In this document: one piece after another, positions 21,385 to 31,553 of the stretch
How the letters are laid out: each line of letters opens with the position of its first letter
Numbering within the stretch: the stretch's first letter is position 1
Source of the DNA: Gnetum montanum
Taxonomy: Eukaryota; Streptophyta; Gnetopsida; Gnetales; Gnetaceae
Reading direction: 5' to 3'
Assembly (NCBI GenBank): GCA_015680685.1
Contig: MNCI01005848.1
Coordinates: forward strand, 39,666 to 86,297
DNA: 46,632 bases
The notes under the pieces: generated by a model
What the model was told of the DNA's origin: nothing
The model's database searches: none
Seen by the model: only the letters and a program-made list of their open reading frames with translations
Program-made: the position numbers and the translations under genes

Positions 21385-22085
21385 ATACCTTCTTCTCATA
21401 AGAGAAACTCACCACCTAAGGACCACACATGAGATAGTCGGCAACATAAAACACATAACCAAAATCAGCCAAGTCCTAAATAATATAAAATGACATATAC
21501 TCATCCCGATGAGTATATCCCCAATTTTACTTTTATTCTCCATCAAGACAAACAACTACGGTGGAGAGATTTGCAAGGTAACATCGTGTTACCCCTAGAT
21601 CAATCAATCTCTCGCATGCTTTTCCATGCCTTGACAAAGATTGGCATGCAAGAACATTTTGTGGAATACGTTGCGGAAGATTTTGACATGAGGGATTATT
21701 ATCTCACAGATGCCCAACGTATGAGAGACTTAAGGCAGGAGAGTTAACATGCTTTTTTGAAGGGTAAAGCCCTGCACGTCCTTAGCGAAATAGGAGATCA
21801 GGAACCTCTTATCACAGGTTCTTTAACAAATGATGTTCCCCCTCCTAACAATGGCGAGGAGGAAGGGTATCAGAACCTATGATCAATGATACATATCCCT
21901 AGTTCTGATGCCTGTGAACACTAGCTGTTCACAAAAGGAACAACCACTCATGCTAAGGACGGGCACTTAGATCGTCACCACGATCGGGGCTGTAGCAGCC
22001 GAAGAGAAGGCAAGAAACATTGTCATGGTGATGGTTTCCCTTCTTCTTCCTCTTCTTCACATCATTCATCCTCTCCTTCCACTTA
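21385..22085 (+). pseudogene. gag N-terminal part of the C plus copy
   Basis: The frame begins at 21385 with ATA where the sister copy (25790, minus) has ATG, so the start is lost by G-to-A. It then reads PSSHKRNSPPKDHT, MTYTHPDEYIPNFTFIL (21490), RDLQGNIVLPLDQSISRML, MRDYYLTDAQRMRDLRQ and a Ser/His-rich linker. The frame is kept to the breakpoint, with stops at three places (about 21745, 21882, 21922) where the sister copy has CAA, CGA and CAG codons. It ends inside the Ser-rich linker, before the gag core. Confidence 0.8.
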
Positions 22086-22580
22086 GTTTGAGAAATCCCC
22101 AGTCACCGATTCGTTAAAGTTCTTATTAAGAAGGGACTATATATTTCCAAGCCGAGAGAAATCATAGAAATTGGTGGATGGATGGATGAAGTGGTTTCAT
22201 TGCCTGCCATATCAGAAGAAACATACCTTAGTATCAACATTGTGACTTAAAGGTAAAAACCAAACATTAGCAATCAATATGAAAACAGTTCATACCATCA
22301 TGAAGAACGTTTATTATGGGACAAACTTATAGGGTGGATCACACACACACACAAAAATTGAAAAAGTATAGCGATGATGTAAAACAAAAAGTAGAAAAGT
22401 TAAAGAAATTTGTAAAAAAAAAATGTGTAAAACAAAAAGTTAAAAGAACTGAGGGCCCCATATGATTAGCATAGGTCGCCATCTCCCCCATGACTGAGTT
22501 GTAAAGGAGAGATCCGAAATAATGAGGGTTTGTTTGAATTTTGTAGAAGTGCCCAACTTTTCCCAACTGATGTTCTTAGG
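22086..22580 (-). other. Post-pol spacer of the C minus copy
   Basis: On the minus strand this matches D 39840-40420 and A 6780-7330 in order: CTCATTATTTCGGATCTCTCC, the CAGTCATGGGGGAGATGG block, T-rich stretches with TTTTGTTTTACA, ATTGCTAATGTTTGG, and CCATCCATCCACC. A (CA)n run lies at about 22339-22353. Its lower end (22086) is the junction with the plus-strand copy. Confidence 0.6.
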
Positions 22581-22597
22581 TTGAGGGGTGGAAGTTG

Positions 22598-23350
22598 GCA
22601 ACGCTCATATTTCAATGTGTCTATGCCTTCATTACGGGCATGGATTTACTCAGTTCGTTCCATGCACATTTTTCTGCTCCTTCTAGCTATCAACCACGGG
22701 GTGTCTACTTCTTCTTGTGTGGTTGCTACATATAGGCATCTTTGTTTCAATGTTTCCTGGGCCCACCTATTACATGGAGGAATTTCCTCCATGTCATCAC
22801 TTGATGAATCACTATATGTGATGCATGGAACTTTCCTCTTCTTGATCTTTCCACATATGTTTATCTTAGAGATTTCCAAAGAAATATCACGGATCCTAAG
22901 GCATGCATCTACTGTACTCAGCCATGCCCTTCCCATTATAATTGAGAAGTCCCCTTCGTTATTGTTCACATCAATCACCAGAAAATCAGCTGGGTAAGAC
23001 CAACCACACACAGTGATAATGATGTCCTCCACCAATCCCAAGGGAATGGTGATGGAATGGTCTGCCAGCTCTAGTTGAATGTTGCTCTTCTTGAGTTGGG
23101 GTAAGTTCCAGGCATGATACATCTCTCGTGAAATTAAGTTGACTCTGGAACTTGAGTTAAGAAGAGCTCTATGTGGTTTATTTTTGGTGATCTGTAAATA
23201 GATTAAGGGCCTCCTAGGATCAGTTAATTTCTTGGGAAGGTGGCCTACCTTGATCCAGTTGGTTACGGTATGCGTTAACATAACTGTATGTGTTACACTC
23301 TGTTGGACTGAAGGGTGCTCTGAAGTGTTAGATGGTGGAGGAGTGTACAT
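22598..23350 (-). pseudogene. Protease region of the C minus copy
   Basis: A 234-codon open frame (23350-22646) continues the gag frame. It contains WIKVGHLPKKLTDP, SRVNLISREMYHAWNLP, NIQLELADHSITIP, LVEDIIITVCGWSYPADF and IIMGRAWLSTVDA. At the catalytic turn it reads LLNSSSRVN, so the Asp and Gly of D-x-G are missing although the rest is well kept. After MCMERTE and a stop the homology to A and D continues to about 22598 and then jumps to the post-pol spacer. Confidence 0.82.
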
Positions 23351-25790
23351 GGCCTCAACTGCTTGTTGTTATGAGAGTTTGTCTGGGTTTCTGCTTCTGA
23401 AGTAAGGTTTTCTCCTTTTATAGTTGTCAGAACTAGCAGCAGGTTGGATATTTACAGCTCTCGCAGCATGATGTTATTGCGGTTGAGGAGGAAGTTCCCC
23501 TTGCATTGTTGGAGTAGGAGGTGTTATGGGAACTACTTGTGGTGGAAGAGGTGCGGATGGATTAGGAGGATGGAACGAGTGTGAGATTTCTCCCGGAGGA
23601 GAAGGAGTCCTTCTGAAGTACTCCAGGACTTGGTAGTGACGGTTGGGGGTTGTGTGACCCATAGAGTCACTTGGAGAAATCAGCTATTGCACATAATAAC
23701 CATAAGGATCGGGCTGACGGTAAGGGTACTGTTGTGTTGGTGGTGGCATCCCCCATGACTGTGGGTATTGCCACTACTGATGCTATTCGATGGGCTATGG
23801 TGGAGTTCCACTTGGATAATACGTTAGGGGTTGGTGGAACTGCCTCAGGTTACCTTGTGGATAAGGTAAACTTCGGGGTGTTTGTCGTTGCTTGAGTCTT
23901 GGATTGAGCGCATACACCCCAGACTCCTGTAGATGTGAGATGATGGGGCAGCATCCCTTAGGATGGTCATAATGGTAGATCTCACATCCACCGTCATCGT
24001 CTGAATCAGAATCCTCAGCCACATTGGAGTTAGTGATTTTTCCCTTACCCTTGTTATGTGCAGAGCCTAAATCTCTCCACTTTTTCCTACCTTTGTCACT
24101 ACTTTGTTCTACCTTAGACTCTTCTATAGTTTTCAAGATTGTTTCAATTCTTGAGTCTAAGGAATCCCACATTTGGTCTACTTTGGCCGATACATCGGTT
24201 GTTAACTTTTGGATCGGCAAAGTTTTCCGATTCACCAACTCTTCGATTGGTGATTCATCCTCTTCATCACAAAATTTCACTCCCTTCTTTCGAAGGGAGG
24301 AATCGCGATTGTACTCTTCCATACTTTCCCTTTTGCGTAGCTCACCCTCTTCATTTGCTACTTGCTCCAAAAAGCTACATAATTCATGGGCTCTAAGTTG
24401 TGAGAGTCTCCCTTGGGCATAAGTCCCAAGGGTTCTTCTAGTTTCATTCCTTAGCCCACCCACGATGTGGCGAAGTTGATCCCGCTGAGCGTACCCATGG
24501 CCCGGGCAACAACAATGTGTAATAGCGGGCCATGACAACATCCAAGGTTTTGTGTGTACCTTGCTTCTAGCCTTAGATCTGCTTACGTAAATTGGATACT
24601 CTGGAGTACGTTTGATACTTCTCGTTGAACAATTCTAGCATCGTACACCACCTCCTGATGGTTTCCGGTTCTAAGGACCGGTACCAGCTCTCTACTTCTT
24701 TGGTGAGTGCCCTTGGGAACAACTTAAGTTTTTGCCACTCACTGTCTAAATTCTGCAAGGCACAGGCATCGTGGAATGCCTATAAATGATTTTGCGGATC
24801 AACATTGTATCCCCCTTCAAACCGTGGGATGTTGTTCATGTCTAATCGTTTGATCTAGCTATCCTTTAAATGCCTTGTGGGAATCCTAACTACCTCCATT
24901 ATGTCAAGCATACTTCAGGTTGCGAGTAGGGGCCCGTCATGATCATCTCTTTCATGACGCCTATGATGTCTGCGTTGTTCCCTACTCTCCCTACGTCCTT
25001 GCCCTTGTCCTCTCTCTCGACTTTCATGTCGAGGTCTTTCATCCTTTTTACCTTTATCCTCACCTTTATGTTCATGGTGGCTGTGCCCAGATGTGGAAGG
25101 AGAGGATGAGTGATGTAAAGAAGGAGAAGAAGAAGGGGAATTATCACCATGACAATGTTTCTTGCCTTCTCTTCTACTGCTACGGCCCTAATCGTTGTGA
25201 CGATCAAAGTGCTCGTCCTTAGCATGAGTGGTTGTTCCCTTTGTGAACAGCTGGTGTTCATGGGCATCAGAACCAGGGATATGTATTGTTGATCGTAGAT
25301 TCTGATACCCAACCTCCTTATCATCGTTAGGAGGGGGAACATCGTTTGCTAAAGAACCCATAATAAAGGGTTCCTCATCTCCTATTTTGCTAAGGACGTG
25401 TGGGACCTTGCCCTTCAATAGTGCATGTTGACTCTCCTGCCTTAAGTCTCTCATACGTTGGGAATTTGTGGGATAATAATCCCTCATGTCAAAATCTTTC
25501 GCAACGTATTCCGTGAAATGCTCTTGCATGCCAATCTGTACCAAGGTATGGAAAAGCATGTGAGAGATTGATCGATCTGGGGGTAACACGATGTTACCTT
25601 GCAAATCTCTCCACTGCAGTTGTTTGTCCTAATGAAGAACAAAATTAAAATTAGGAATATAATCATCGGGATGAGTATATGTCATCCTATATTGTTTAGG
25701 ACTTGACTAATTTTGGTTATGTTTTTTATCTTGTCGACTGTCTCGTGTGTGGTTCTTAGGTGGTGAGTTGCTCTTATGAGAAGAAGGCAT
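23351..25790 (-). pseudogene. gag of the C minus copy, nearly complete
   Basis: It starts at ATG 25790 (MPSSHKSNSPPKNHTRDSRQ), continues through MTYTHPDDYIPNFNFVLH with a stop in place of a Gln, and GNIVLPPDRSISHMLFHTL. A basic, Arg/His/Ser-rich linker follows. The gag core is at about 24870-24300 (LDSEWQKLKLFPRALTKEVE, WYRSLEPETIRRW), with one frame change between 24573 and 24541. A Glu/Lys-rich region leads to the Cys-His box (CEIYHYDHPKGCC, about 23990-23946), where one Cys has become Tyr. A Pro-rich tail precedes the protease in the same frame. Few stops compared with A, D and E. Confidence 0.82.
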
Positions 25791-25914
25791 TGTTATTGGT
25801 GTGCTAATTTACCGTTATATAAATTTTTCTCTTTTAATTAACCCAATGGTTCGTTAAGGCTCACAACGATGTGAGTGATATCCCTTATGTTCTATTCAGC
25901 GCATAGACACTTAG

Positions 25915-25932
25915 TCCTCGGCAACGGTGCCA
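25915..25932 (-). promoter_or_regulatory. Primer-binding site, tRNA-Asp type (C minus copy)
   Basis: On the minus strand TGGCACCGTTGCCGAGGA differs from the perfect tRNA-Asp complement at only two positions, both G-to-A. It is the best-preserved site in the window. Confidence 0.88.
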
Positions 25933-25933
25933 A

Positions 25934-26717
25934 TGATGAGTGGCGAGGTACCCCTACACTCAACCATATGAAACGAGCATAGCATGCATGATCCGGTTGA
26001 ACTCCNNNNNNNNNNNNNNNNNNNNNNNNNNNNNNNNNNNNNNNNNNNNNNNNNNNNNNNNNNNNNNNNNNNNNNNNNNNNNNNNNNNNNNNNNNNNNNN
26101 NNNNNNNNNNNNNNNNNNNNNNNNNNNNNNNNNNNNNNNNNNNNNNNNNNNNNNNNNNNNNNNNNNNNNNNNNNNNNNNNNNNNNNNNNNNNNNNNNNNN
26201 NNNNNNNNNNNNNNNNNNNNNNNNNNNNNNNNNNNNNNNNNNNNNNNNNNNNNNNNNNNNNNNNNNNNNNNNNNNNNNNNNNNNNNNNNNNNNNNNNNNN
26301 NNNNNNNNNNNNNNNNNNNNNNNNNNNNNNNNNNNNNNNNNNNNNNNNNNNNNNNNNNNNNNNNNNNNNNNNNNNNNNNNNNNNNNNNNNNNNNNNNNNN
26401 NNNNNNNNNNNNNNNNNNNNNNNNNNNNNNNNNNNNNNNNNNNNNNNNNNNNNNNNNNNNNNNNNNNNNNNNNNNNNNNNNNNNNNNNNNNNNNNNNNNN
26501 NTGCTCGAATAAAGAACCATTCACTTGGGGGACTCCTACTACAGGCACATGGAAAATATTCTATCTCTAGAGTGACTAAACTACTAGAGCTTTGCTACTT
26601 CTAGCCTAGGATGAGAAATGAGGGGAGTGCTACCTCTTATTTATAGATTTGGTGGTGGACTGCGATATCACAGGGGACGACGCAATATCGCGGTGCATGC
26701 GATATCGCGTCTCATCA
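25934..26717 (-). repeat. C-family 5' LTR, minus strand, with assembly gap
   Basis: Minus-strand start TGATGAGACGCGATATCGC at 26717 and end CGCCACTCATCA at 25934. A TATA box (26638-26645) and three ATATCGC/GATATC motifs upstream of it match the plus copy. Ns occupy 26006-26501. Confidence 0.85.
26006..26501. other. Run of Ns (assembly gap, 496 bp)
   Basis: No sequence. By alignment to the plus-strand LTR the missing part should be about 650 bp (C-plus 20523-21171), or about 545 bp if the 105-bp duplication is absent, so the gap size is probably an estimate. Long 'ORFs' across it are artefacts. Confidence 0.98.
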
Positions 26718-27012
26718 CTTGTGGTAGGCTAGCTAGACAGTAGATGAATTAGATCTTAAATTACTTTACCTTTCATTCTTGTTTTAGGTAATTAAATTTA
26801 TAAAATATAAAATAATAAAAATAATATGCCTCACTCTGGACTAAACCATATGTGACAAAACTACCTCTAGTCCAAGTGGAAAGACAACAAACTGTGATCA
26901 AGGCATAGCAATTTAGATGCCACAACTAGTGCCATCCACGAAATTCGATCAGATTGTGTGTGGACACTTGTGATTTTTATGGTTGGGCATAGGGATACCT
27001 TGTCGCTTATTA
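26718..27012 (+). repeat. Element F 3' LTR, last 295 bp
   Basis: CTTGTGGTAGGCTAGCTAG at the left matches 19612 onward, and the alignment continues to TCGCTTATTA at 27012, the worn equivalent of TCATCA. No primer-binding site follows, which fits a 3' LTR. The upstream half was lost where the C minus element sits. Confidence 0.78.
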
Positions 27013-29209
27013 GGGATGCTTTAAATCTAATGATCCACTTGGCTAAGGGAGCTCATCCTTTTTATACATCATTGCCCATTGCTCCTTAAATGCCCATCTT
27101 GCCACCTCTCCACCACATCCATCGTCAGTTACCACCACATTCTCCACTAATCGTAATGTTCACCATCAATGGTTACCACCATCACATGTATCATCTCTGC
27201 CATGACCTACCTACAATGCCCACATTTCAGGTCTCCATTTTGGATGAACATTATGGAATTACTGTAACCGCAACAACCAAGAATTCCTTGCAAATGCAAC
27301 AAAGAATAATTCATTCAACATACTCTCACAAAACTCTCATGATTTTGGTGACTACTATGTGGGTTTTTACTTCTATTCTTGGATGCCAATGTTAGCCAGT
27401 TAACCCTCATTTTCACTAATTTATTGACATTTTAAATTTCCTTGGACTAGTGGTATCCACATTCCTTGGTGCTTTTTTTGCTCAAATATTTTTAATTTTT
27501 TTTGCTGGTGGTAATGTGGTAAATGTTATCCGCTATGCTATTTGACTCCAATATTTCTAAATTTTGGCTTGTGCTATTATTAGGGTCCTAAAACATACCC
27601 TCATTAATATGTTGACATTTTCATTTTCTTGTTTTTTCTTTTTAAACAGTTTACTTCTAAATGTTCTAGAAGTGTTAGTGTTACTGTTAGTGTTAGCTTT
27701 GATGATAATGTCAAGTCAGTGTTGAAAGTGTTTAGAGTTTTGGGTAAAATAGATTGAGGTTGCCATTTGTTACTGTTACAGAAGTTGCATTGTAGATGAT
27801 TTTAGGTTTTCCTATTATGTTTTGTTAAGAATCACAAAAATTTAAGGCTTTCCTAAATGAGTTAGATTGAATTCATGTGTTTATGGTGTTTCTTAAGGCC
27901 TTGGGTCCGATTGAGATTAATTCGGATTGAAATTAGAACAGGGCAACATGGTCCACAAACTAAGAGGGAGCCTAAAAAACAAAGAGTAAACTTGATGAAG
28001 ACTAGTAACTATTGATAAGTGACAATAATTTAAAGGTTGCATGATACCTCTCATTAATAGCACCCTTATTCAAATCTTAAGACCATACCCTAGTAATTAG
28101 ACTAGTAAATAGTGGCCCTATGCCTAGCATGGGCCTAGGCAAAACATAGATAAACATATAACACTATAAAATTAAGCATAAAAAAATACAACCACACAAT
28201 GATTTTCTACTTACTATCATTCCTTGCATCAATTTCCAAACTTGCTCCAACTTTGATGTGTACCCATCCTGTGCAGCTACAACAGTGTAGCTATAGCAAG
28301 CTGTCCCTCCTGTTTGTAGCTATAGTGTAATTTTCCCTCCATCCTTGGTCTGTAGCCATAGTTACCAGAAATGAGAAAAAGAGCAAAGTGACAGCAATGA
28401 AAATGTGACGGAAAATGGCTACGGAAAAGCTTGTGGAAAAGAAATGGCCTAAAGAATCCAAGCAATAATTTAGAAGAATTTGAATACTTTCATGTCAAAA
28501 ATGAAAGAGAAATGATACATGGGAAGAGAACTACCAATATAATTGATATATCATGAAAGAAACTACAGTTTATGGTGAAATATTCTTAATTTAAATGTAT
28601 TTCATTTAATACATATGCGAAAACCTTTCAGTTTTCTCAGAAAAATATATTAATATGCCAGAGGAACACTAAACACCTAAAGCAACATTGTGTTTAAGAA
28701 AAGGAAAATGCAAAACATTGGCAGTCCTTTGCATTTCTTGCAACTAGGTTTGTAGGTACAGTATAAGTGTAGTAAGGTGTCTCTCCACCCATGGTCTATG
28801 GGAGAGCTTGGACAAAAAACGCCTCTGCGCAGGAGATTTGCAAATTGTACTTTTAATTTAGATCAAACTAAAAATATTATTTCATAAATTTAAAATTTTA
28901 AAAAATTAAAGAAAAATATAATTTAAATAGTTTAATTCATATACCCACTAACCAACTCATATCGATTTTTGCATATACTGATGTACCCAAATGTATTCCA
29001 AATGTGTTTTGGATGGCGCTCCTATTCAAAGGTTTAACAGTTAAAAGATCACTTTGGTTATCAATGCAAACAAGAACACAAACATGCGCAGATGCCCAGT
29101 GAAGTGAAGTGTAAGGATTTGAACCAGAGCAGAGCATAGCAACTTAGTTATTACTCATGAATAATCAAACGGACGCAGGGCTTGGAAGAGGCGGAGATGC
29201 CGAAGTAGA
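27013..29209. other. No gene recognised
   Basis: AT-rich DNA. A 101-codon ORF at 27090-27395 (MPILPPLHHIHRQLPP...) is His/Pro-rich and has no domain I know. About 28277-28330 has repeated GTAGCTATAG motifs. No terminal repeats or conserved retroelement motifs were found. Confidence 0.4.
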
Positions 29210-29377
29210 ATGAGCTTTTCTGGGCGGTGCATTTGCACGGCCGCCCATATTGGACGCTGTGGAGTGCGTTGCTCTTCGCTTCTTTTGTCCAACAAACTTT
29301 GGGAGATTAATTTGTCGCTTAAGAATATTCACGATTTTAACTTGACAGCCGTTCCCTGCCCATCACGTACAGTTAAG
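29210..29377 (+). other. Exon-like ORF with strong splice donor, possible transit-peptide-like N-terminus
   Basis: ATG 29210 opens 56 codons starting MSFSGRCICTAAHIGRCGVR and ending SRTVK, followed by GTAAGT (29378-29383), an ideal 5' splice site. The stretch is rich in Ser, Arg and Cys and poor in acidic residues, as plastid transit peptides often are. It is GC-richer than its surroundings. Without splicing, the frame closes five codons later. No partner exon is recognised, so it may be the first exon of a gene with long introns, a gene fragment, or chance. Confidence 0.3.
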
Positions 29378-29830
29378 GTAAGTACCGTAAAATAATTGCT
29401 GTTTAAAGAATGAAAACAACGCTTCTGCACTGTACCTGCACATGACACGTCACTGAAGATCGGAGCAAGCCCAAAACTTCAATGCCCCTCAAAATTTCCA
29501 GGAGAAAACAGGCCTTCTGGACGCAGGAACGCAGAACATGTACATTGTATGGTAAAACCCGTGAATTTCAATTTCATGGTAAAGAGACGTCAAAGCAAAC
29601 AAATTGAAAGAGATGTACCATGTTAATATTAAAAGGCTATGTAACACGATATGAGTTAGTCTTCACGGCTCTTCACGTTAGCAGTATTGTTTAATAAAGT
29701 TAGTAATACAGGGAGTGGTAAAGACGCTTATTAGTGAGGGAGTTGAAGGGTCAATTCTTATCTCTGCTATATTGTAGCATTGTGATACAACACTCTTATT
29801 TAGTGGGTGTAGTCTTGTGGTACAACACAC
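29378..29830. other. No gene recognised
   Basis: Mixed-composition sequence without a conserved frame. A short repeated block (CAACACTCTTATTTAGTG / CAACACACTCTTATTTAGTG, about 29789 and 29824) leads into the tandem array. Confidence 0.4.
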
Positions 29831-30350
29831 TCTTATTTAGTGAGTCACGTTTACCTTGCTATGTCGAAGGGTTGTGATAGCAATCCCTATGTCTATAATA
29901 AGTTCATTTCTTGGCCTAAAGTTATGAAAAAATTACTTATTTTATGTGACAAAGTAATTTTATGGTGCAACACTTTTATTTACCTTGTTGTGGTTAGGGG
30001 GTTGTGTTACCAACCACTACATCTCTAATAAGTTCACCTCTTGATCATATATTATGACATAATTACTTAATTTACATGGTGCAACACTTTTATTTAGCAA
30101 GTCACATTTATCTTGTTGTGGTTAAGAGATTGTGTTACCAACCCCTATGTCTCTAATAAGTTCACCTCTTGATCAAATATTATGACAATTACTTAATTTA
30201 CATGGCAAAGTAATTTTATGGTGCAACACTTTTATTTAGCATGTCACATTTATCTTGTTGTGGTTAAGAGATTGTGTTACCAATCCCTATGTCTCTAATA
30301 AGTTCACCTCTTGATCAAGTATTTTAACATAATTACTTATTTTCCAAGAC
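29831..30350. repeat. Tandem array, units of about 128-142 bp, four diverged copies
   Basis: The marker AGTTCA(C/T) after CTCTAATA recurs at 29901, 30031, 30159 and 30301. Each unit contains GTGCAACACTTTTATTTA, CTTGTTGTGGTTA and a variant of GTGTTACCAA(T/C)CCCTATG. Unit length varies through indels. Confidence 0.88.
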
Positions 30351-30834
30351 AAAGTCCAAACATTACATAAATCTTATGAAAAAGTTTCTCTTAGCCAACC
30401 CTTACGACAATAATTATTTATTTTTTGTCACAAAATCCAACTAAGCCAACTAGTAGTTGGTCTCCTGGCAAAAATTGAGTGGGCAATACTTCTCCAATGT
30501 TAATGATAACTTGAGCTCACAATACATGCAAAGTAATAGAATTATAACTACTCCTTAGTGATTAATACAAACTAAGAGGATTACCACGGGAGGCACTACT
30601 CTTAGTTATTTAGTCCTTGTAGTTTATCTCATGCATCATTCATCCTTGATATATTCATAGGATGAATATATTCAAGGATATATTATGTGAGGAGCTATAA
30701 AATGATGATAAATTTTGAAGCCGTGGATACTCATCCAAGAGCATTCTTTGTTACTTTGGTGTATTTGTTTCAATAACATGGGCTAATCTATGTATTTTTA
30801 TTATGCTAACATAAACCTGCTAGAATTAGACCCA
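30351..30834. other. No clear gene; one imperfect hairpin
   Basis: ATCCTTGATATATTCAT and ATGAATATATTCAAGGAT (30642-30679) form a hairpin with one bulged base. The minus strand of 30690-30834 may continue the copia relic (a TNTPK-QQRML stretch recalls the integrase TPQQNG motif), but weakly. Confidence 0.35.
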
Positions 30835-31090
30835 TAACTTGAACAACGATAAGTCCATTCTCACATTGTTTTTGAAATATTTAAATGTTGAAAAAGCTTT
30901 ATCTATTGAACTCTTTAAAAAGGTCCATGTGTCTCTTGAAAAATCATCTAGAATTATTATCAAATGTTTAGATCCTTTGAATGTATTAACTTGAATTAGA
31001 TAACCAAATCCATGTAAAATTACTCAAATGGTTGTTTCTTTCTCTTAATTTGAAGACAACTCATACATTGGTGCAAATTCCAATGGTAAT
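30835..31090 (-). pseudogene. Ty1/copia integrase relic
   Basis: The minus strand reads CMSCLQIKRKKQPFE (the C-x2-C-x-x-x-K part of the pre-integrase zinc region), then LIQVNTFKGSKHLIIILDDF, SRDTWTFLKSSIDKAFSTFK and YFKNN. The order of a DDFSR block, a TW-x-FLK-x-K-like block and an FxxFKxF block is that of copia integrase cores. The first catalytic Asp region is decayed. No LTRs were found around it. Confidence 0.72.
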
Positions 31091-31427
31091 ATATTGTGTT
31101 CTAATAAATGTATTACATATACAATTTATGGATTTTTTTATTTTTTATTTTTTTGGATAGAGAGAAAACTTCAAGGGACCTAAGCTTTAACCTTTAGTTC
31201 ATCTACTAAGAATTGGTTTTACAGTTTTTTTAATTTTCTTTTAATAATTTTGTTCAAGATGTAAATTCAACTTCGTTAATGCTAGTTTCAAGCCTGAATA
31301 TGAAATGAGAAGGGTTAGTGTTAGGTTAGCAATTAATTGTAAAACTATGACAAATCTCATGGATGAGTTTCTTTTTCAAATTTTATAGATGTTAGGGCAT
31401 TTCCTAGATGCTATGCACAATAGTTAC
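31091..31427. other. No gene recognised
   Basis: T-rich and A-rich runs (for example TTTTTTTATTTTTTATTTTT near 31134). It could contain the upstream part of the copia relic, but no motif is readable. Confidence 0.35.
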
Positions 31428-31553
31428 GCAATTAAAGATGATTTGAGAAAAATGAAAATAAACAAAGATCTAGATCTTCATAAAGGCAAATGGTGAAAAA
31501 TAACTAATGTAGCCAATCCCATTTTGTTAGGACAAGGCTAGGATGATGATAAT
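31428..31553 (+). mobile_element. 3' tip of an RTE-type LINE (second copy)
   Basis: DDLRKMKINKDLDLHKGKW, then VANPILLGQG and AGGATGATGATAATGAC. It matches 12530-12655 and ends in the same kind of simple repeat. Only the last 125 bp are present, as expected for 5'-truncated LINE insertions. Confidence 0.7.

Larger units (their letters stand above)
20311..22085 (+). mobile_element. C-family element, plus-strand copy (5' LTR and part of gag)
   Basis: A full LTR, primer-binding site, leader and about 700 bp of gag are followed by an abrupt switch, near 22085, to the 3' part of another C element on the minus strand. The two copies are about as similar to each other as members of one subfamily. 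No target duplication can be tested because the right end is missing. Confidence 0.8.
22086..26717 (-). mobile_element. C-family element, minus-strand copy: gag-protease derivative without pol
   Basis: Reading on the minus strand from 26717: LTR (with an N gap), primer-binding site (25932-25915), gag, protease, then directly the post-pol spacer with its polypurine-tract-like block (about 22500-22478), ending at 22086 where it meets the plus-strand copy. RT, RNase H and integrase, about 2.9 kb in element A, are absent. The 3' LTR is lost at the junction. It is the least decayed member here: the primer-binding site has only two mismatches and open frames of 234 and 248 codons remain. Because both Gag and protease persist but pol does not, it could only have moved with enzymes from a relative, if this deletion predates its mobility. 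Confidence 0.78.
19103..27012 (+). mobile_element. Element F: oldest Athila-like copy, split by two C-family elements
   Basis: A complete LTR (19103-19901), a primer-binding site and about 390 bp of internal sequence lie on the left. A second copy of the last 295 bp of the same LTR lies on the right (26718-27012). Everything between is C-family sequence in two orientations. F LTR copies differ at about one base in ten by eye, more than A's. The five bases before the left LTR are GGGAG and those after the right LTR GGGAT, a possible worn target duplication. Confidence 0.7.

Noticed and set aside
22339-22353. (CA)n run as a regulatory element
   Set aside because: It is a short microsatellite inside the decayed C spacer; nothing points to function.
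25892-26604. Four long ORFs across 25892-26604
   Set aside because: They consist almost entirely of Ns read as open codons; the flanks are LTR sequence.
27090-27395. 101-codon ORF as a gene
   Set aside because: His/Pro-rich low-complexity product, no domain, no supporting splice or promoter signals.
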